A stretch of DNA of 29,696 nucleotides from positions 1-29,696 of IMG/VR virus record IMGVR_UViG_3300008110_006519. One strand, written 5' to 3'. The notes below the pieces were generated by a model that was not told where the DNA came from, did no database searches, and was given only the letters and a program-made list of their open reading frames with translations. Position numbers and translations under genes: made by a program. The number at the start of each line of letters is the position of its first letter. The stretch's first letter is position 1. This stretch comes from a virus. This document shows positions 1-7,009 of the stretch, piece by piece.

Positions 1-796
1 GTAATGGGTCTAAAAGAGCGTTTGCTGAAACCCCTAGTCTTTGCATTGCTGCAGCAGTTTCTATAGCACCTTTAGGGTCAAATACTTTATCTACAATTGT
101 AAATATTTGTGACATATCAATTCCCAATTTTGAGGCTTGCGCTGACATTTTTGCGAGGCCTTTAACGCCACCCTCAAAATTATAGATATTCATTTTATCT
201 AGATTTTTGACGACTTGTTCGGATACTGCCGAAACTGAAACACCTGCCTGTCTTGCGATTTCTGCAACCTGTGTCATATTTTCACCAACTTCTTGAATAC
301 TAATACCAACACCTCTAAATCCACCAGCTAAATCCTTTGCATTAATATTAGTTACTTTTGCTGTCGCACCAAGTTCAAGTAAATCTTGATCAGATACTGA
401 AATATCAGTTTTAAATGTATCAGCTAGAGCTTGATATGTCTTTCCAACGTCAGCAGTCTCAAGACCTATTGATGCAAATTTAGACGCACCATCTGCAATT
501 AATTTTTTAAATTCATCAACTTTTTGTGAACCTAAACCAATAAAACCTCTTAATCTAGCTTGTTCATCATCTAAAAATCTAGATGTTTTTAGAATACCAG
601 AAGTACTAACAAGGGCATTACCAATATCAGCAAAATATTGTGATGCCTCCTTTAAACCATCTCTACCTTTGGCAATATTAGCATAGAAACCTTCAGTAAA
701 TGATTTTGTTAGTATATCACCTTTTATTCCTGCCGAATCACCGGTACCAGATTTACCTTCAACATCAGAACCTTCTGTACTTTGGAACATTAACAT
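1..796 (-). CDS. Tail tape measure protein, N-terminal part
   Basis: An open frame runs on the minus strand from the ATG at 796 to the window edge, about 265 residues without a stop, so only the N-terminal part is visible. The sequence is rich in Ala, Gly, Ser and Lys with long predicted helices, and has segments such as AGVSVSAVSEQVV and AAAMQRLGVSANALLDP. These are typical of tape measure proteins, which fill the tail tube, set its length and are ejected with the DNA. Position supports this: it directly follows tail tube and chaperone genes in transcription order, the usual order in tailed phages. The TATTTATA element lies 9 bases before the start. No Shine-Dalgarno sequence is seen. The alternative is another long coiled tail or baseplate protein; the tape measure call is likely but rests on composition and gene order. 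Confidence 0.72.
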   Translation of the reverse strand, partial: MLMFQSTEGSDVEGKSGTGDSAGIKGDILTKSFTEGFYANIAKGRDGLKEASQYFADIGNALVSTSGILKTSRFLDDEQARLRGFIGLGSQKVDEFKKLIADGASKFASIGLETADVGKTYQALADTFKTDISVSDQDLLELGATAKVTNINAKDLAGGFRGVGISIQEVGENMTQVAEIARQAGVSVSAVSEQVVKNLDKMNIYNFEGGVKGLAKMSAQASKLGIDMSQIFTIVDKVFDPKGAIETAAAMQRLGVSANALLDPL

Positions 797-805
797 TTTT
801 TATTT

Positions 806-815
806 TATAAATACT
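806..815 (-). promoter_or_regulatory. TATTTATA element before tape measure gene
   Basis: In sense orientation this reads AGTATTTATA followed by AAATAAAAA, 9 bases before the ATG at 796. It is one of about ten copies that precede structural genes here; I infer a late promoter element. The reverse complement equals the T4 late promoter TATAAATA, but its position and orientation relative to the genes are consistent with the TATTTATA reading. Confidence 0.5.
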
Positions 816-821
816 TTCTTA

Positions 822-971
822 TCATTTTTTATCTTCAAGTAACTTGTCAATGGTATACTTTCTAAAATAGGTGGGCATTATCAAATAATCACTATATGAT
901 AGATGAAGCATTTTTGCTAAAAAAATGTATTCGTCAATAATAATTTTTCTATACTCAGAAGAAAGGCCGAA
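822..971 (-). CDS. Tail assembly chaperone extension, probably made by frameshift
   Basis: A minus-strand frame in the +1 (equal to -2) register overlaps the end of the 254-residue gene and runs about 50 codons to a TGA at 822. It has no convincing start of its own; the first internal ATG would leave only 29 residues. Its translation has an acidic, aromatic start (SSEYRKIIIDEYIFLAKM) and ends MPTYFRKYTIDKLLEDKK. The 'MP-x-x-x-R-(K/R)-x-x-(I/V)-x-x-L' ending is what I know from tail assembly chaperone C-terminal domains and gp51/gp26-like proteins. The gene lies between tail tube and tape measure, where the lambda G/GT frameshift pair lies. The shift would occur at the run of six T at 970-975 (GAA TTT TTT CGG, minus sense), either +1 or -2. 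It could instead be a separately initiated small protein. Confidence 0.6.
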   Translation of the reverse strand, partial: FGLSSEYRKIIIDEYIFLAKMLHLSYSDYLIMPTYFRKYTIDKLLEDKK

Positions 972-1719
972 AAAATTCAACCCCAAAAGTAATGTTTACC
1001 ATTACTCTTTCTCCAGACGGGGCTATAACTTCTTTGTTTAAATCTAATCTTGGTTCATTGTTTACCAAAAATGATCTTATATATTTAGAATCCATTATAG
1101 GCATTGACTCAACAAATTTTCCAATTTCAGATCTGTCTTGTGATCCGTTTATTTCAACAATTTGTTTGGCAAGTCTTAATGTTATAATTGGTGCTGTTCT
1201 TCCTTGAGGGTATGAATCAACAATACTTTCAATTTCAAGCGAATCCCTAAGTGTTAAAAGTTTTAATTTAACAGTCGCCTTACTTCTTGGTAAAGTTGTT
1301 GTAAATGTACCATCAGTATCTGGTTGTGCTTCACATTTTTTGATATCCATCTCATCTAGTAAAATTGATGATTCAAATTTTTTCTCAGTTTTTGGGTCAA
1401 TAAGTGTTACTTTATATTCCGGACCAAAAGATGTGTTTCTTAAAAATAAAAGTATTGCTTCAATATCACCATCAAGCAAATCTTCCGGACGAAGATCTGG
1501 TTCGTAAAGTTTATTTCTTAATAGTGGTAATACAATTGTTTCTTTAATTGTTTTATTACCCTCAATATTAAGTAATATATTCTCATCGCTTGCGGTTAAA
1601 TAACCCACTTTAACTGATTTCTTTTTTGATGGGTAAAAAATACCACCTGATGGTAATGGTACAACATCGTGTGGTAAGTTAAAATTCATTTGTCCAGCAT
1701 CATTTACACTTATATCCAT
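955..1719 (-). CDS. Tail assembly chaperone / T4 baseplate-hub-assembly-like protein
   Basis: A 254-residue protein. The N-terminal part (LPHDVVPLPSGGIFY, residues 15-30) and the following K-V-x-x-L-T-A-x-D-E-N segment are characteristic of the T4 baseplate hub assembly family (gp26/gp51-like), widespread in T4-like marine phages. In T4 these proteins act in assembling the baseplate hub around the tape measure protein and are not abundant in the virion. The middle of the protein (LTLRDSLEIESIVDSYPQGRTAPIITLRLAKQI) resembles the helical chaperone part. The gene sits between tail tube and tape measure, as lambda gpG does, and its 3' end overlaps a second frame that continues the protein after a possible frameshift. 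The start ATG at 1719 is preceded by a TATTTTTATA element and no SD. Confidence is good for tail assembly, lower for the exact T4 equivalent. Confidence 0.68.
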   Translation of the reverse strand: MDISVNDAGQMNFNLPHDVVPLPSGGIFYPSKKKSVKVGYLTASDENILLNIEGNKTIKETIVLPLLRNKLYEPDLRPEDLLDGDIEAILLFLRNTSFGPEYKVTLIDPKTEKKFESSILLDEMDIKKCEAQPDTDGTFTTTLPRSKATVKLKLLTLRDSLEIESIVDSYPQGRTAPIITLRLAKQIVEINGSQDRSEIGKFVESMPIMDSKYIRSFLVNNEPRLDLNKEVIAPSGERVMVNITFGVEFFRPFF

Positions 1720-1730
1720 AACTTTTTTAT

Positions 1731-1743
1731 TATAAAAATACTT
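1731..1743 (-). promoter_or_regulatory. TATTTATA-like element before chaperone gene
   Basis: In sense orientation it reads AAGTATTTTTATA followed by ATAAAAAA, 11 bases before the ATG at 1719. It has one base pair more in the T run than the other copies. It lies directly downstream of the tail tube terminator, so it would restart transcription for the next gene. Confidence 0.42.
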
Positions 1744-1760
1744 GACTTATGTTTTTTGTA

Positions 1761-1792
1761 AATAAAAAATCCCATACTTGAAATATGGGATT
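1761..1792 (-). terminator. Rho-independent terminator of the tail tube gene
   Basis: A perfect 9-bp stem (AATCCCATA with TATGGGATT, 1768-1776 and 1784-1792) encloses a 7-base loop. On the minus strand it is followed by a TTTTTTATT run. It lies about 20 bases beyond the stop of the tail tube gene. Confidence 0.82.
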
Positions 1793-1814
1793 AGTAAAAA
1801 TATGTAAAAAATAA

Positions 1815-2303
1815 TTAGTACACGAGTATACAACGATCCATTCGTAAACCACAAGTAATATCAGCAAGTGCATCTTGACTATAAGATAATGTACCAAAGT
1901 TAGCTGAAGTTAAAAATGTTCCTTCTAGAATCCACTTCTCAACAACAACACCTGTTGGATCTAACATCTCAAGGTCAACATTTTTCTTATATCCTGCAGC
2001 ATAACCCATACGACCAGTTACTGATTCAGCACATAAACGAACCCATTCCATAAGTGCTTGTGAGGCTGATGGTCCAATTGGGTCACGGAATTTAACTGAA
2101 ATTTCATCCCAAGTAAATCTACCTGCAACATATGTTGAGGTGTTTAGGAACTGAATCTCAGTTGGGTTTATTTTTATTGAAGGCCGAGACGCACTTTCTA
2201 CATACCATTCATTTATACCCAAACTTGATGGAAATCTCAAGATAAACCTGTTCTGTCGTTTGGGCTCATACGGAACCGGCATCTTCATTAATAAATCAGC
2301 CAT
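1815..2303 (-). CDS. Tail tube protein, gp19-like
   Basis: A 162-residue protein, equal in size to T4 gp19 (163 residues), which forms the inner tube of the contractile tail and channels DNA. Features of the family are visible: an N-terminal P-x-x-x-N-R-F-x-L-R-F strand (residues 14-26), WYVESASRPSI around residues 33-43, the FTWDEISVKFRDP strand-turn at about 63-75, WVRLCAES and a final strand ending DRCILVY. It is transcribed after the sheath gene, separated from it only by a HAD-type gene, and before the assembly chaperone. It has its own TATTTATA element about 34 bases upstream and a strong terminator downstream, which suits a structural protein needed in many copies. Few alternatives are plausible. 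Confidence 0.9.
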   Translation of the reverse strand: MADLLMKMPVPYEPKRQNRFILRFPSSLGINEWYVESASRPSIKINPTEIQFLNTSTYVAGRFTWDEISVKFRDPIGPSASQALMEWVRLCAESVTGRMGYAAGYKKNVDLEMLDPTGVVVEKWILEGTFLTSANFGTLSYSQDALADITCGLRMDRCILVY

Positions 2304-2337
2304 AGTTTTTTAATTTTTAATTATGTTTATTTTTTAT

Positions 2338-2348
2338 TATAAATATAT
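2338..2348 (-). promoter_or_regulatory. TATTTATA element before tail tube gene
   Basis: In sense orientation it reads ATATATTTATA followed by ATAAAAAAT, about 34 bases before the ATG at 2303. It is one of the clearest copies of the presumed late promoter element. Confidence 0.5.
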
Positions 2349-2368
2349 CCGTAATAAATTTTTTCTAT

Positions 2369-3322
2369 TTACTTTGATTTAATTTTGGATACAATTCTAT
2401 TAATTAAGTTCTCTATTATTATTCCTTCATTTAATTCCTCTTCTTTATTATCAGTTTCTATATGAATTTTTGTATATCCTCCTTCTGAAGTATCTTGAAT
2501 TATAAATTTAACTTCTGGATACATCCTTGATAATTCATTTCTTACAAATTCTATCATAGCTTTAACATTCCTTGGGTCATCGTCTGAAAACCCTAATGAA
2601 GCACTAACATATTTGCCACTTCTAATTAAGTCGTCATATTTTGAAATAAAGTCCGCGAGGGCCACCTTTTTGTTATGTTCAGGGTTTGCCGCACCACCAC
2701 TAACTTCTAAACCAAATCTTTCTCCAAACTCCGGAGATGAAACCGGGTAGTAATCCCCTTTTTCGTCAAGATATAAATCAAGAATTTGATTTTTATCCAA
2801 ATACTCTAATTTTTCAATAAAATCATCACTAAATTCATTTTCGTGTTTTAAAGTGTCAATAATATTTTCTAACATTTTTTCTTTTTCTTCTGGTGACAAT
2901 ACTAAATGAATAAACATTTTAACACCCTTTTTAAGTACTTCTGGGTTGTGACCTCTAGCTGTAATAATTGAAAATGGATTAGCGTAAATTAAACTTTCTT
3001 TAAATTTGTTAAAACTTGGGGATTTTTTATTTTTAAGTATTGCCTCTTTTGAGTCTCTTAAAAAAGTGTCCGGTAATGTAAAATCAATAAAAGCCTCTTT
3101 TGGGTTGTTATTTCTTACTCTATAATCTGGTTCTGTTCTAATCTCCGCAAATTTTTCAGTTGACACCTCAATTGGTTTCCATCTTTTACCAACTTTTTGA
3201 TCCATTTTGATTTTGGTCGGCATTTGTAAAATATTATCGTCCCAGTCAAAAGCATAGAGTCTTAACTTTCTATTGCTTTTCATCTCTAAAAGAATTTCTC
3301 TAACTAATTTTTTGTGATTCAT
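2369..3322 (-). CDS. HAD-superfamily phosphatase-like protein
   Basis: A 317-residue protein with haloacid dehalogenase motifs. Motif I is FDWDDNIL with the nucleophile and acid at D26 and D28; motif II is the Thr in SIITARGH near residue 121; motif III is probably the Lys in HNKKVALADF; motif IV is GFSDDDPRN near residue 247. HAD enzymes transfer phosphoryl groups through an aspartyl-phosphate; in phages they include the phosphatase half of polynucleotide kinase and nucleotidases. A long inserted helical cap lies at about residues 130-215. The substrate cannot be told. The first 13 residues (KKLVREILLE) form a short amphipathic segment that might be a targeting peptide. The gene lies between sheath and tube genes, behind a terminator and with its own TATTTATA element, so it looks like an inserted accessory gene (moron). 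Confidence 0.72.
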   Translation of the reverse strand: MNHKKLVREILLEMKSNRKLRLYAFDWDDNILQMPTKIKMDQKVGKRWKPIEVSTEKFAEIRTEPDYRVRNNNPKEAFIDFTLPDTFLRDSKEAILKNKKSPSFNKFKESLIYANPFSIITARGHNPEVLKKGVKMFIHLVLSPEEKEKMLENIIDTLKHENEFSDDFIEKLEYLDKNQILDLYLDEKGDYYPVSSPEFGERFGLEVSGGAANPEHNKKVALADFISKYDDLIRSGKYVSASLGFSDDDPRNVKAMIEFVRNELSRMYPEVKFIIQDTSEGGYTKIHIETDNKEEELNEGIIIENLINRIVSKIKSK

Positions 3323-3336
3323 AATAATAAATATTA

Positions 3337-3344
3337 TATAAATA
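3337..3344 (-). promoter_or_regulatory. TATTTATA element before HAD gene
   Basis: In sense orientation this is TATTTATA followed by TAATATTTATTATT, 14 bases before the ATG at 3322. It directly abuts the U-run of the sheath terminator, so a termination site and a new start are only bases apart. A second near-copy (ATATTTATT) lies 3325-3333. Confidence 0.48.
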
Positions 3345-3373
3345 AAAAAAGGGAGAACTTGTCCCCCTTTTTC
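3344..3373 (-). terminator. Rho-independent terminator of the sheath gene
   Basis: On the minus strand a GGGGGA stem strand pairs with TCTCCC around an ACAAGTT-type loop, flanked by A and T runs. The one apparent mismatch in plus-strand terms (A-C) becomes a G-U wobble in minus-strand RNA, which shows the direction. The U-run is seven bases. It lies 15 bases after the sheath stop codon. Confidence 0.75.
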
Positions 3374-3388
3374 CTTATTCTATTTTTA

Positions 3389-6300
3389 TCACACATCCTC
3401 AAACGAAGCACCTGTTGGTGTGATGTAGAAGGTAATGTCAATAAATTCAAGAGATTTTGTAGGTTTGATATAGATTTTACCAACAAGTTGGTTTTTATCT
3501 AAATCTTCTGTACTATTAGAAACTGTTACTCTAAAGTCATACAAACCTCTATCTCTTCTAATTGCATCAAGAATTGGGTTAACCGCATTCAAGAAGTCCT
3601 GTCTTACTTGTTGATCATTTTGATCAAACAATAGCCTTACAGAAACCGCAGAAATCAACTTACGAGCTTGTAGTAACAATCTTCTTACGTTAATTCTGTC
3701 AAGAGCAGATTCTCTTACTTGTAGAGTTTTGTTACCCCAGATTACAGTACCAACATCAGAGAAAGTTGCAATTGGGTTAATTCTACCAAGGTAAAGAACA
3801 TCTCTATCTTCTTGTGTCAACTTCTTACGAGCTTTAACCGCATTAACAATACCACGAGTATAACCAGCGGCCGCAAACCAAGGGAATGCAATGTTATCAG
3901 TTAACGCCAAGTTTCTTGTAACTTCAGCTGTTGGTGGTATGTAGATTTGTGTATTATTCACAGTATCTCTTGTTAATACCCAAGGATAATAAGTTGCTGT
4001 GTAGTTAGAATCAATTCCTGTTTCTTCTAACAAGTCAACAGCTTCTTGTGGGTAAATTAAACCATCAGATTCAGTTGTTGTTGCTTGGAACATATTAAAG
4101 TCTGGCATTGTTGTTACATAAAGTGAGTCAGCTCTTTCGTTCTCAATCATATCAATTGTACCCTCAACAAGACCGGAGTTATTGTAAAGATCAATACCCG
4201 GTGTTGTAAATACATTGATGTTAACAGCTTCAGGATTTGCAAATGTTCTAATACCTAACATATAAGCATAGTAATCTGTGTTACCGTATTCCACACTACC
4301 ATCACCGATAGATATTTGTTTGAATAGTCCGTTTCCAGTACCATTAGGGTATCTTGTTGATGTGCACGCTCCTTTTAAGAAACCAGATCTACCAAGAGTA
4401 AACTTATCTGCGTTTGTTCTATATTCTCTATAGATGTCCCATCCGTCAAATCCACCATAAACAAATACTGTGAATTTTCTTGAGTTTAATCTGTAGTAAG
4501 GATTCTCAGGGTCAGTTGGTTCAGAAGAGAATGATGTATTACCAACCTCAAACGCTGGAGTTCCAGATGATGCGTAAACACTTGAAATTGTTACAGCACT
4601 AGCGAATTGGTCCATATGGTATCCTTTTGTTTGGAAATCCCATTCAACACCTTCACCAGTACAAAGATTAAGAGGTCGTCTTTTTCCTTTATATTGGAAG
4701 AAATCACTATCGTAACCCCAGAATGATGAAAGTCCAAGATATGTTCTTCTTACGTTATCCCCAGGACTTGTAAATACATCGTCAATTCCGTTAGATAATC
4801 CAAATGGTGGGTTATAAACAACTTCACCAGGTATATCATATTTAGTTTTGTAAACTGGGAATGGAGATGTTACTCCCGGATATTCTCTAAATGTATAACC
4901 TCTAAATCCACAAGGAAGAGCGTCAATTGGTGCGTCCTCATTCATCTCTATTAAAATGTATTTAGAATTCAACACGTATTCACCATCAAGAGTTCCTACT
5001 TTTTTAGCGATGAAATTATTTTCTTGTGGGTTCATAGAACAATTTGTGAACTTTTCAAGAACTGTTGGGTTAGCATCACTATCAAAATAATCTCTAATCA
5101 ATAATGTGAATGTTAAATTATTAAATGAAATATCAGAAATTGACACTTTAATTTCAGTGTTTGCTGAATTACCATCAGAAATGCTATAAACTTTAAATAA
5201 GTTGAATACTTTATTACCTCTAACTTCAGAAACAACCCAAGGTGTTACAGGGGACTGGAATCTATCTAAATACCATCCAATTGTATTAGGGTCATTTGCT
5301 TGAGCTTCTTCTGTTGTTACAAGTTCAGAACTTAATCCTCTAATAAATCCTTTATTCCATCCATAACTTAAAAGAGTTTGGAAATTTTCTTCAACCATAA
5401 GTGGTGTTTGTAATCTTGGTTTACCAAAGTTACTTTTCCCAAATACTTTATTGATATTTTTAGAGTCGTTTGAAGACAATGAAACCTCAAAGTCAAAATC
5501 AGTACCAACTTTATTTGTCGCATTGATTGCAAATTTAGCGAAAGGATTTTTCTTAACTGAAGAATAAACACCTGTCATATCTAAAGTAACATCAGTAACA
5601 CCAGTGATTTCGTAAACTGGGTTAACATCAGTACTATAAGTTGAGATACCTCTTGATCTTAAAGTTACAACAACTAAGTCATCATATTCAGTGTATGATG
5701 TTCCAGTGTAATAATAGATAACACCAGTAACATTACCAGAATAGCACTCATTTACAATTGGGGCTGTTGGTGTTGGCGTTGGTGGAACTGGAGTTAAAGT
5801 AACACAAGGATCTGGTGTTGGTGTTGGCGTTGGTGCCGCACTTGTTGTTGTGGTTGTAACCGGTGTTATATTTGTTAAATCCGTTACTGTTGTAAAGAAT
5901 GAATAACCAGTATAAAGACCTGAACCAACATTGTCCATAAGGGCATAATACCAAGCATCGTTAAGTGGTGATGAAGTGTCTAAAGATTCAAAAGGAATTG
6001 ACTCAACACCAAAAACATTTGTTTCTTGTGTATATCCTGTTGTACTTAAATATGTGTAATCACTTTCTGGTATAGCACCAAAATAGTAAACAACCTCATC
6101 TTCCGCAGTTGATGGGTTACTACTTGTTATCACATCTGAGACCATTAAACTAATTTGGTCATCAAGAGTTGTGATGTCACCATCTAACTCTTCATATTCC
6201 TCAGTCAACATACTTTCAATGTCAGACGGAAAAGCACCTAAGAATAATACGTTAGTTGGATTGAGTGTACAAGCACTAAAAGGAATTGAGAATGACAATT

Positions 6301-6724
6301 CTTTTTTAACAACACATACTGGTTCACAATCAACTGTTACACCACTTAAACAAAAATAATCCAATGTTTTAGGATCTAAGTTAGCTTTAGTTACAATTGA
6401 CCAAGATGGACCCGCATCATATCCGGATAATCCTAATATTCTTGTTACAAATAATTGATTTGATTGTTGTAAATATGACTTAGCAATATATGCCGCTTCA
6501 TATTTAGGGATTTGTGTATTTACAAATTTTTCTGGTGAAGTTCCACCGAAATAAACTTGGAATTCGTCGTAGTTCTTAACAAAGATTGGTTCAAATGCTG
6601 GACCCCTTAAAGTCTCACCGGCAATACCTAATGTGGTAACACCAACACTTTGTGCAACGAAACTCAAATCTACTTCAGAAGTGTACACACCTGGTGATAC
6701 AAAAACTTTACTGTTAGTAGCCAT
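3389..6724 (-). CDS. Tail sheath protein, gp18-like, with Pro/Thr-rich insert
   Basis: A 1111-residue contractile sheath protein, far longer than T4 gp18 (659). The N-terminus has the family pattern (VSPGVYTSEVDLS, then GIAGETLRGPAFEP and the FGG turn). The C-terminal domain, about residues 960-1111, has NVRRLLLQARK, the FDQND and VNPIL segments, and the end ITFYITPTGASFEDV. These parts build the conserved inner shell that contracts. The excess length is in surface-exposed middle domains. At residues 288-325 a TTTTTSAAPTPTPTPDP / PVPPTPTPTAP stretch forms an extended linker between two inserted domains. Such mucin-like linkers are unusual in a sheath and are possible glycan acceptors given the transferases further along. 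The ATG at 6724 is preceded by a TATTTATT element about 33 bases upstream and no SD; a terminator follows. Confidence 0.93.
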   Translation of the reverse strand: MATNSKVFVSPGVYTSEVDLSFVAQSVGVTTLGIAGETLRGPAFEPIFVKNYDEFQVYFGGTSPEKFVNTQIPKYEAAYIAKSYLQQSNQLFVTRILGLSGYDAGPSWSIVTKANLDPKTLDYFCLSGVTVDCEPVCVVKKELSFSIPFSACTLNPTNVLFLGAFPSDIESMLTEEYEELDGDITTLDDQISLMVSDVITSSNPSTAEDEVVYYFGAIPESDYTYLSTTGYTQETNVFGVESIPFESLDTSSPLNDAWYYALMDNVGSGLYTGYSFFTTVTDLTNITPVTTTTTSAAPTPTPTPDPCVTLTPVPPTPTPTAPIVNECYSGNVTGVIYYYTGTSYTEYDDLVVVTLRSRGISTYSTDVNPVYEITGVTDVTLDMTGVYSSVKKNPFAKFAINATNKVGTDFDFEVSLSSNDSKNINKVFGKSNFGKPRLQTPLMVEENFQTLLSYGWNKGFIRGLSSELVTTEEAQANDPNTIGWYLDRFQSPVTPWVVSEVRGNKVFNLFKVYSISDGNSANTEIKVSISDISFNNLTFTLLIRDYFDSDANPTVLEKFTNCSMNPQENNFIAKKVGTLDGEYVLNSKYILIEMNEDAPIDALPCGFRGYTFREYPGVTSPFPVYKTKYDIPGEVVYNPPFGLSNGIDDVFTSPGDNVRRTYLGLSSFWGYDSDFFQYKGKRRPLNLCTGEGVEWDFQTKGYHMDQFASAVTISSVYASSGTPAFEVGNTSFSSEPTDPENPYYRLNSRKFTVFVYGGFDGWDIYREYRTNADKFTLGRSGFLKGACTSTRYPNGTGNGLFKQISIGDGSVEYGNTDYYAYMLGIRTFANPEAVNINVFTTPGIDLYNNSGLVEGTIDMIENERADSLYVTTMPDFNMFQATTTESDGLIYPQEAVDLLEETGIDSNYTATYYPWVLTRDTVNNTQIYIPPTAEVTRNLALTDNIAFPWFAAAGYTRGIVNAVKARKKLTQEDRDVLYLGRINPIATFSDVGTVIWGNKTLQVRESALDRINVRRLLLQARKLISAVSVRLLFDQNDQQVRQDFLNAVNPILDAIRRDRGLYDFRVTVSNSTEDLDKNQLVGKIYIKPTKSLEFIDITFYITPTGASFEDV
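5758..5868 (-). repeat. Pro/Thr-rich linker in the sheath gene
   Basis: A low-complexity stretch of GGTGTTGGC-type units encodes runs of Thr and Thr-Pro dipeptides (residues about 288-325) with two Cys residues. The DNA repeat units are the same kind as in the fibre gene at 19354-20337. Confidence 0.75.
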
Positions 6725-6757
6725 AGTTTTAAAAATGTTTTATTAATTTATTTTAAT

Positions 6758-6767
6758 AATAAATATT
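6758..6767 (-). promoter_or_regulatory. TATTTATA-like element before sheath gene
   Basis: In sense orientation it reads AATATTTATTATTAAAAT, about 33 bases before the sheath ATG at 6724. The last base of the core differs (TATTTATT). It shares the spacing seen at the tail tube gene. Confidence 0.4.
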
Positions 6768-6801
6768 AGTAATTTTCGTAAAAACTTTACTTCTTATAAA
6801 C

Positions 6802-6809
6802 TATTTATA
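6802..6809 (+). promoter_or_regulatory. TATTTATA element before ribbon-helix-helix gene
   Basis: TATTTATATTTTGG lies about 35 bases before the ATG at 6845 on the plus strand, in the 120-base divergent spacer between the sheath gene and this small gene. The TAnnnTTTTG-like end also resembles a Bacteroidota -7 element, so the assignment is uncertain. Confidence 0.35.
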
Positions 6810-6844
6810 TTTTGGTAAGAATTTTTTCTACCTTTTTTCTACCT

Positions 6845-7009
6845 ATGGAAAATAAGCCAAAAAAGATAAAAAATTTAAAGATTTCTGTTGAAGCTCATAA
6901 CACTCTAAAGAGTTATTGTGATAAACGTGGTATCAAAATGTATAAGTTTTTAGAGAACTTAATCTTTGAGAAATGTAAAGAAAAAAGAGATATCTACGGA
7001 GAGAATTAA
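6845..7009 (+). CDS. Small ribbon-helix-helix DNA-binding protein
   Basis: A 54-residue basic protein starting MENKPKKIKNLKISVEAH. The pattern is that of the Arc/CopG ribbon-helix-helix fold: a short beta strand (KNLKISVEAHN), a first helix (NTLKSYCDKRG) and a second helix (KMYKFLENLIFEKCKE). Such dimers bind DNA operators and often repress their own gene or phage early genes. A longer frame begins upstream at 6812, but its first eleven residues are hydrophobic and do not fit the fold, so I chose the ATG at 6845. It is the only plus-strand gene within the tail block. Its stop codon interlocks with that of the gp15-like gene coming the other way (shared TTAA at 7006-7009). The targets are unknown. 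Confidence 0.68.
   Translation: MENKPKKIKNLKISVEAHNTLKSYCDKRGIKMYKFLENLIFEKCKEKRDIYGEN

Noticed and set aside
992-1207. 71-residue plus-strand frame
   Set aside because: Antisense to the chaperone gene, without a recognisable product.
806-2348. T4-type late promoters TATAAATA on the plus strand
   Set aside because: They would fire into antisense of the tail genes. The consistent position before minus-strand starts, and the plus-strand copies before plus-strand genes, fit TATTTATA in gene orientation instead.
5368-5954. Small minus-strand frames inside the sheath gene
   Set aside because: They are other-frame readings of the sheath gene and its Thr/Pro linker.
6812-6844. Upstream start for the ribbon-helix-helix gene
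   Set aside because: The first eleven residues are hydrophobic and fall outside the fold; the ATG at 6845 gives a proper length and start.
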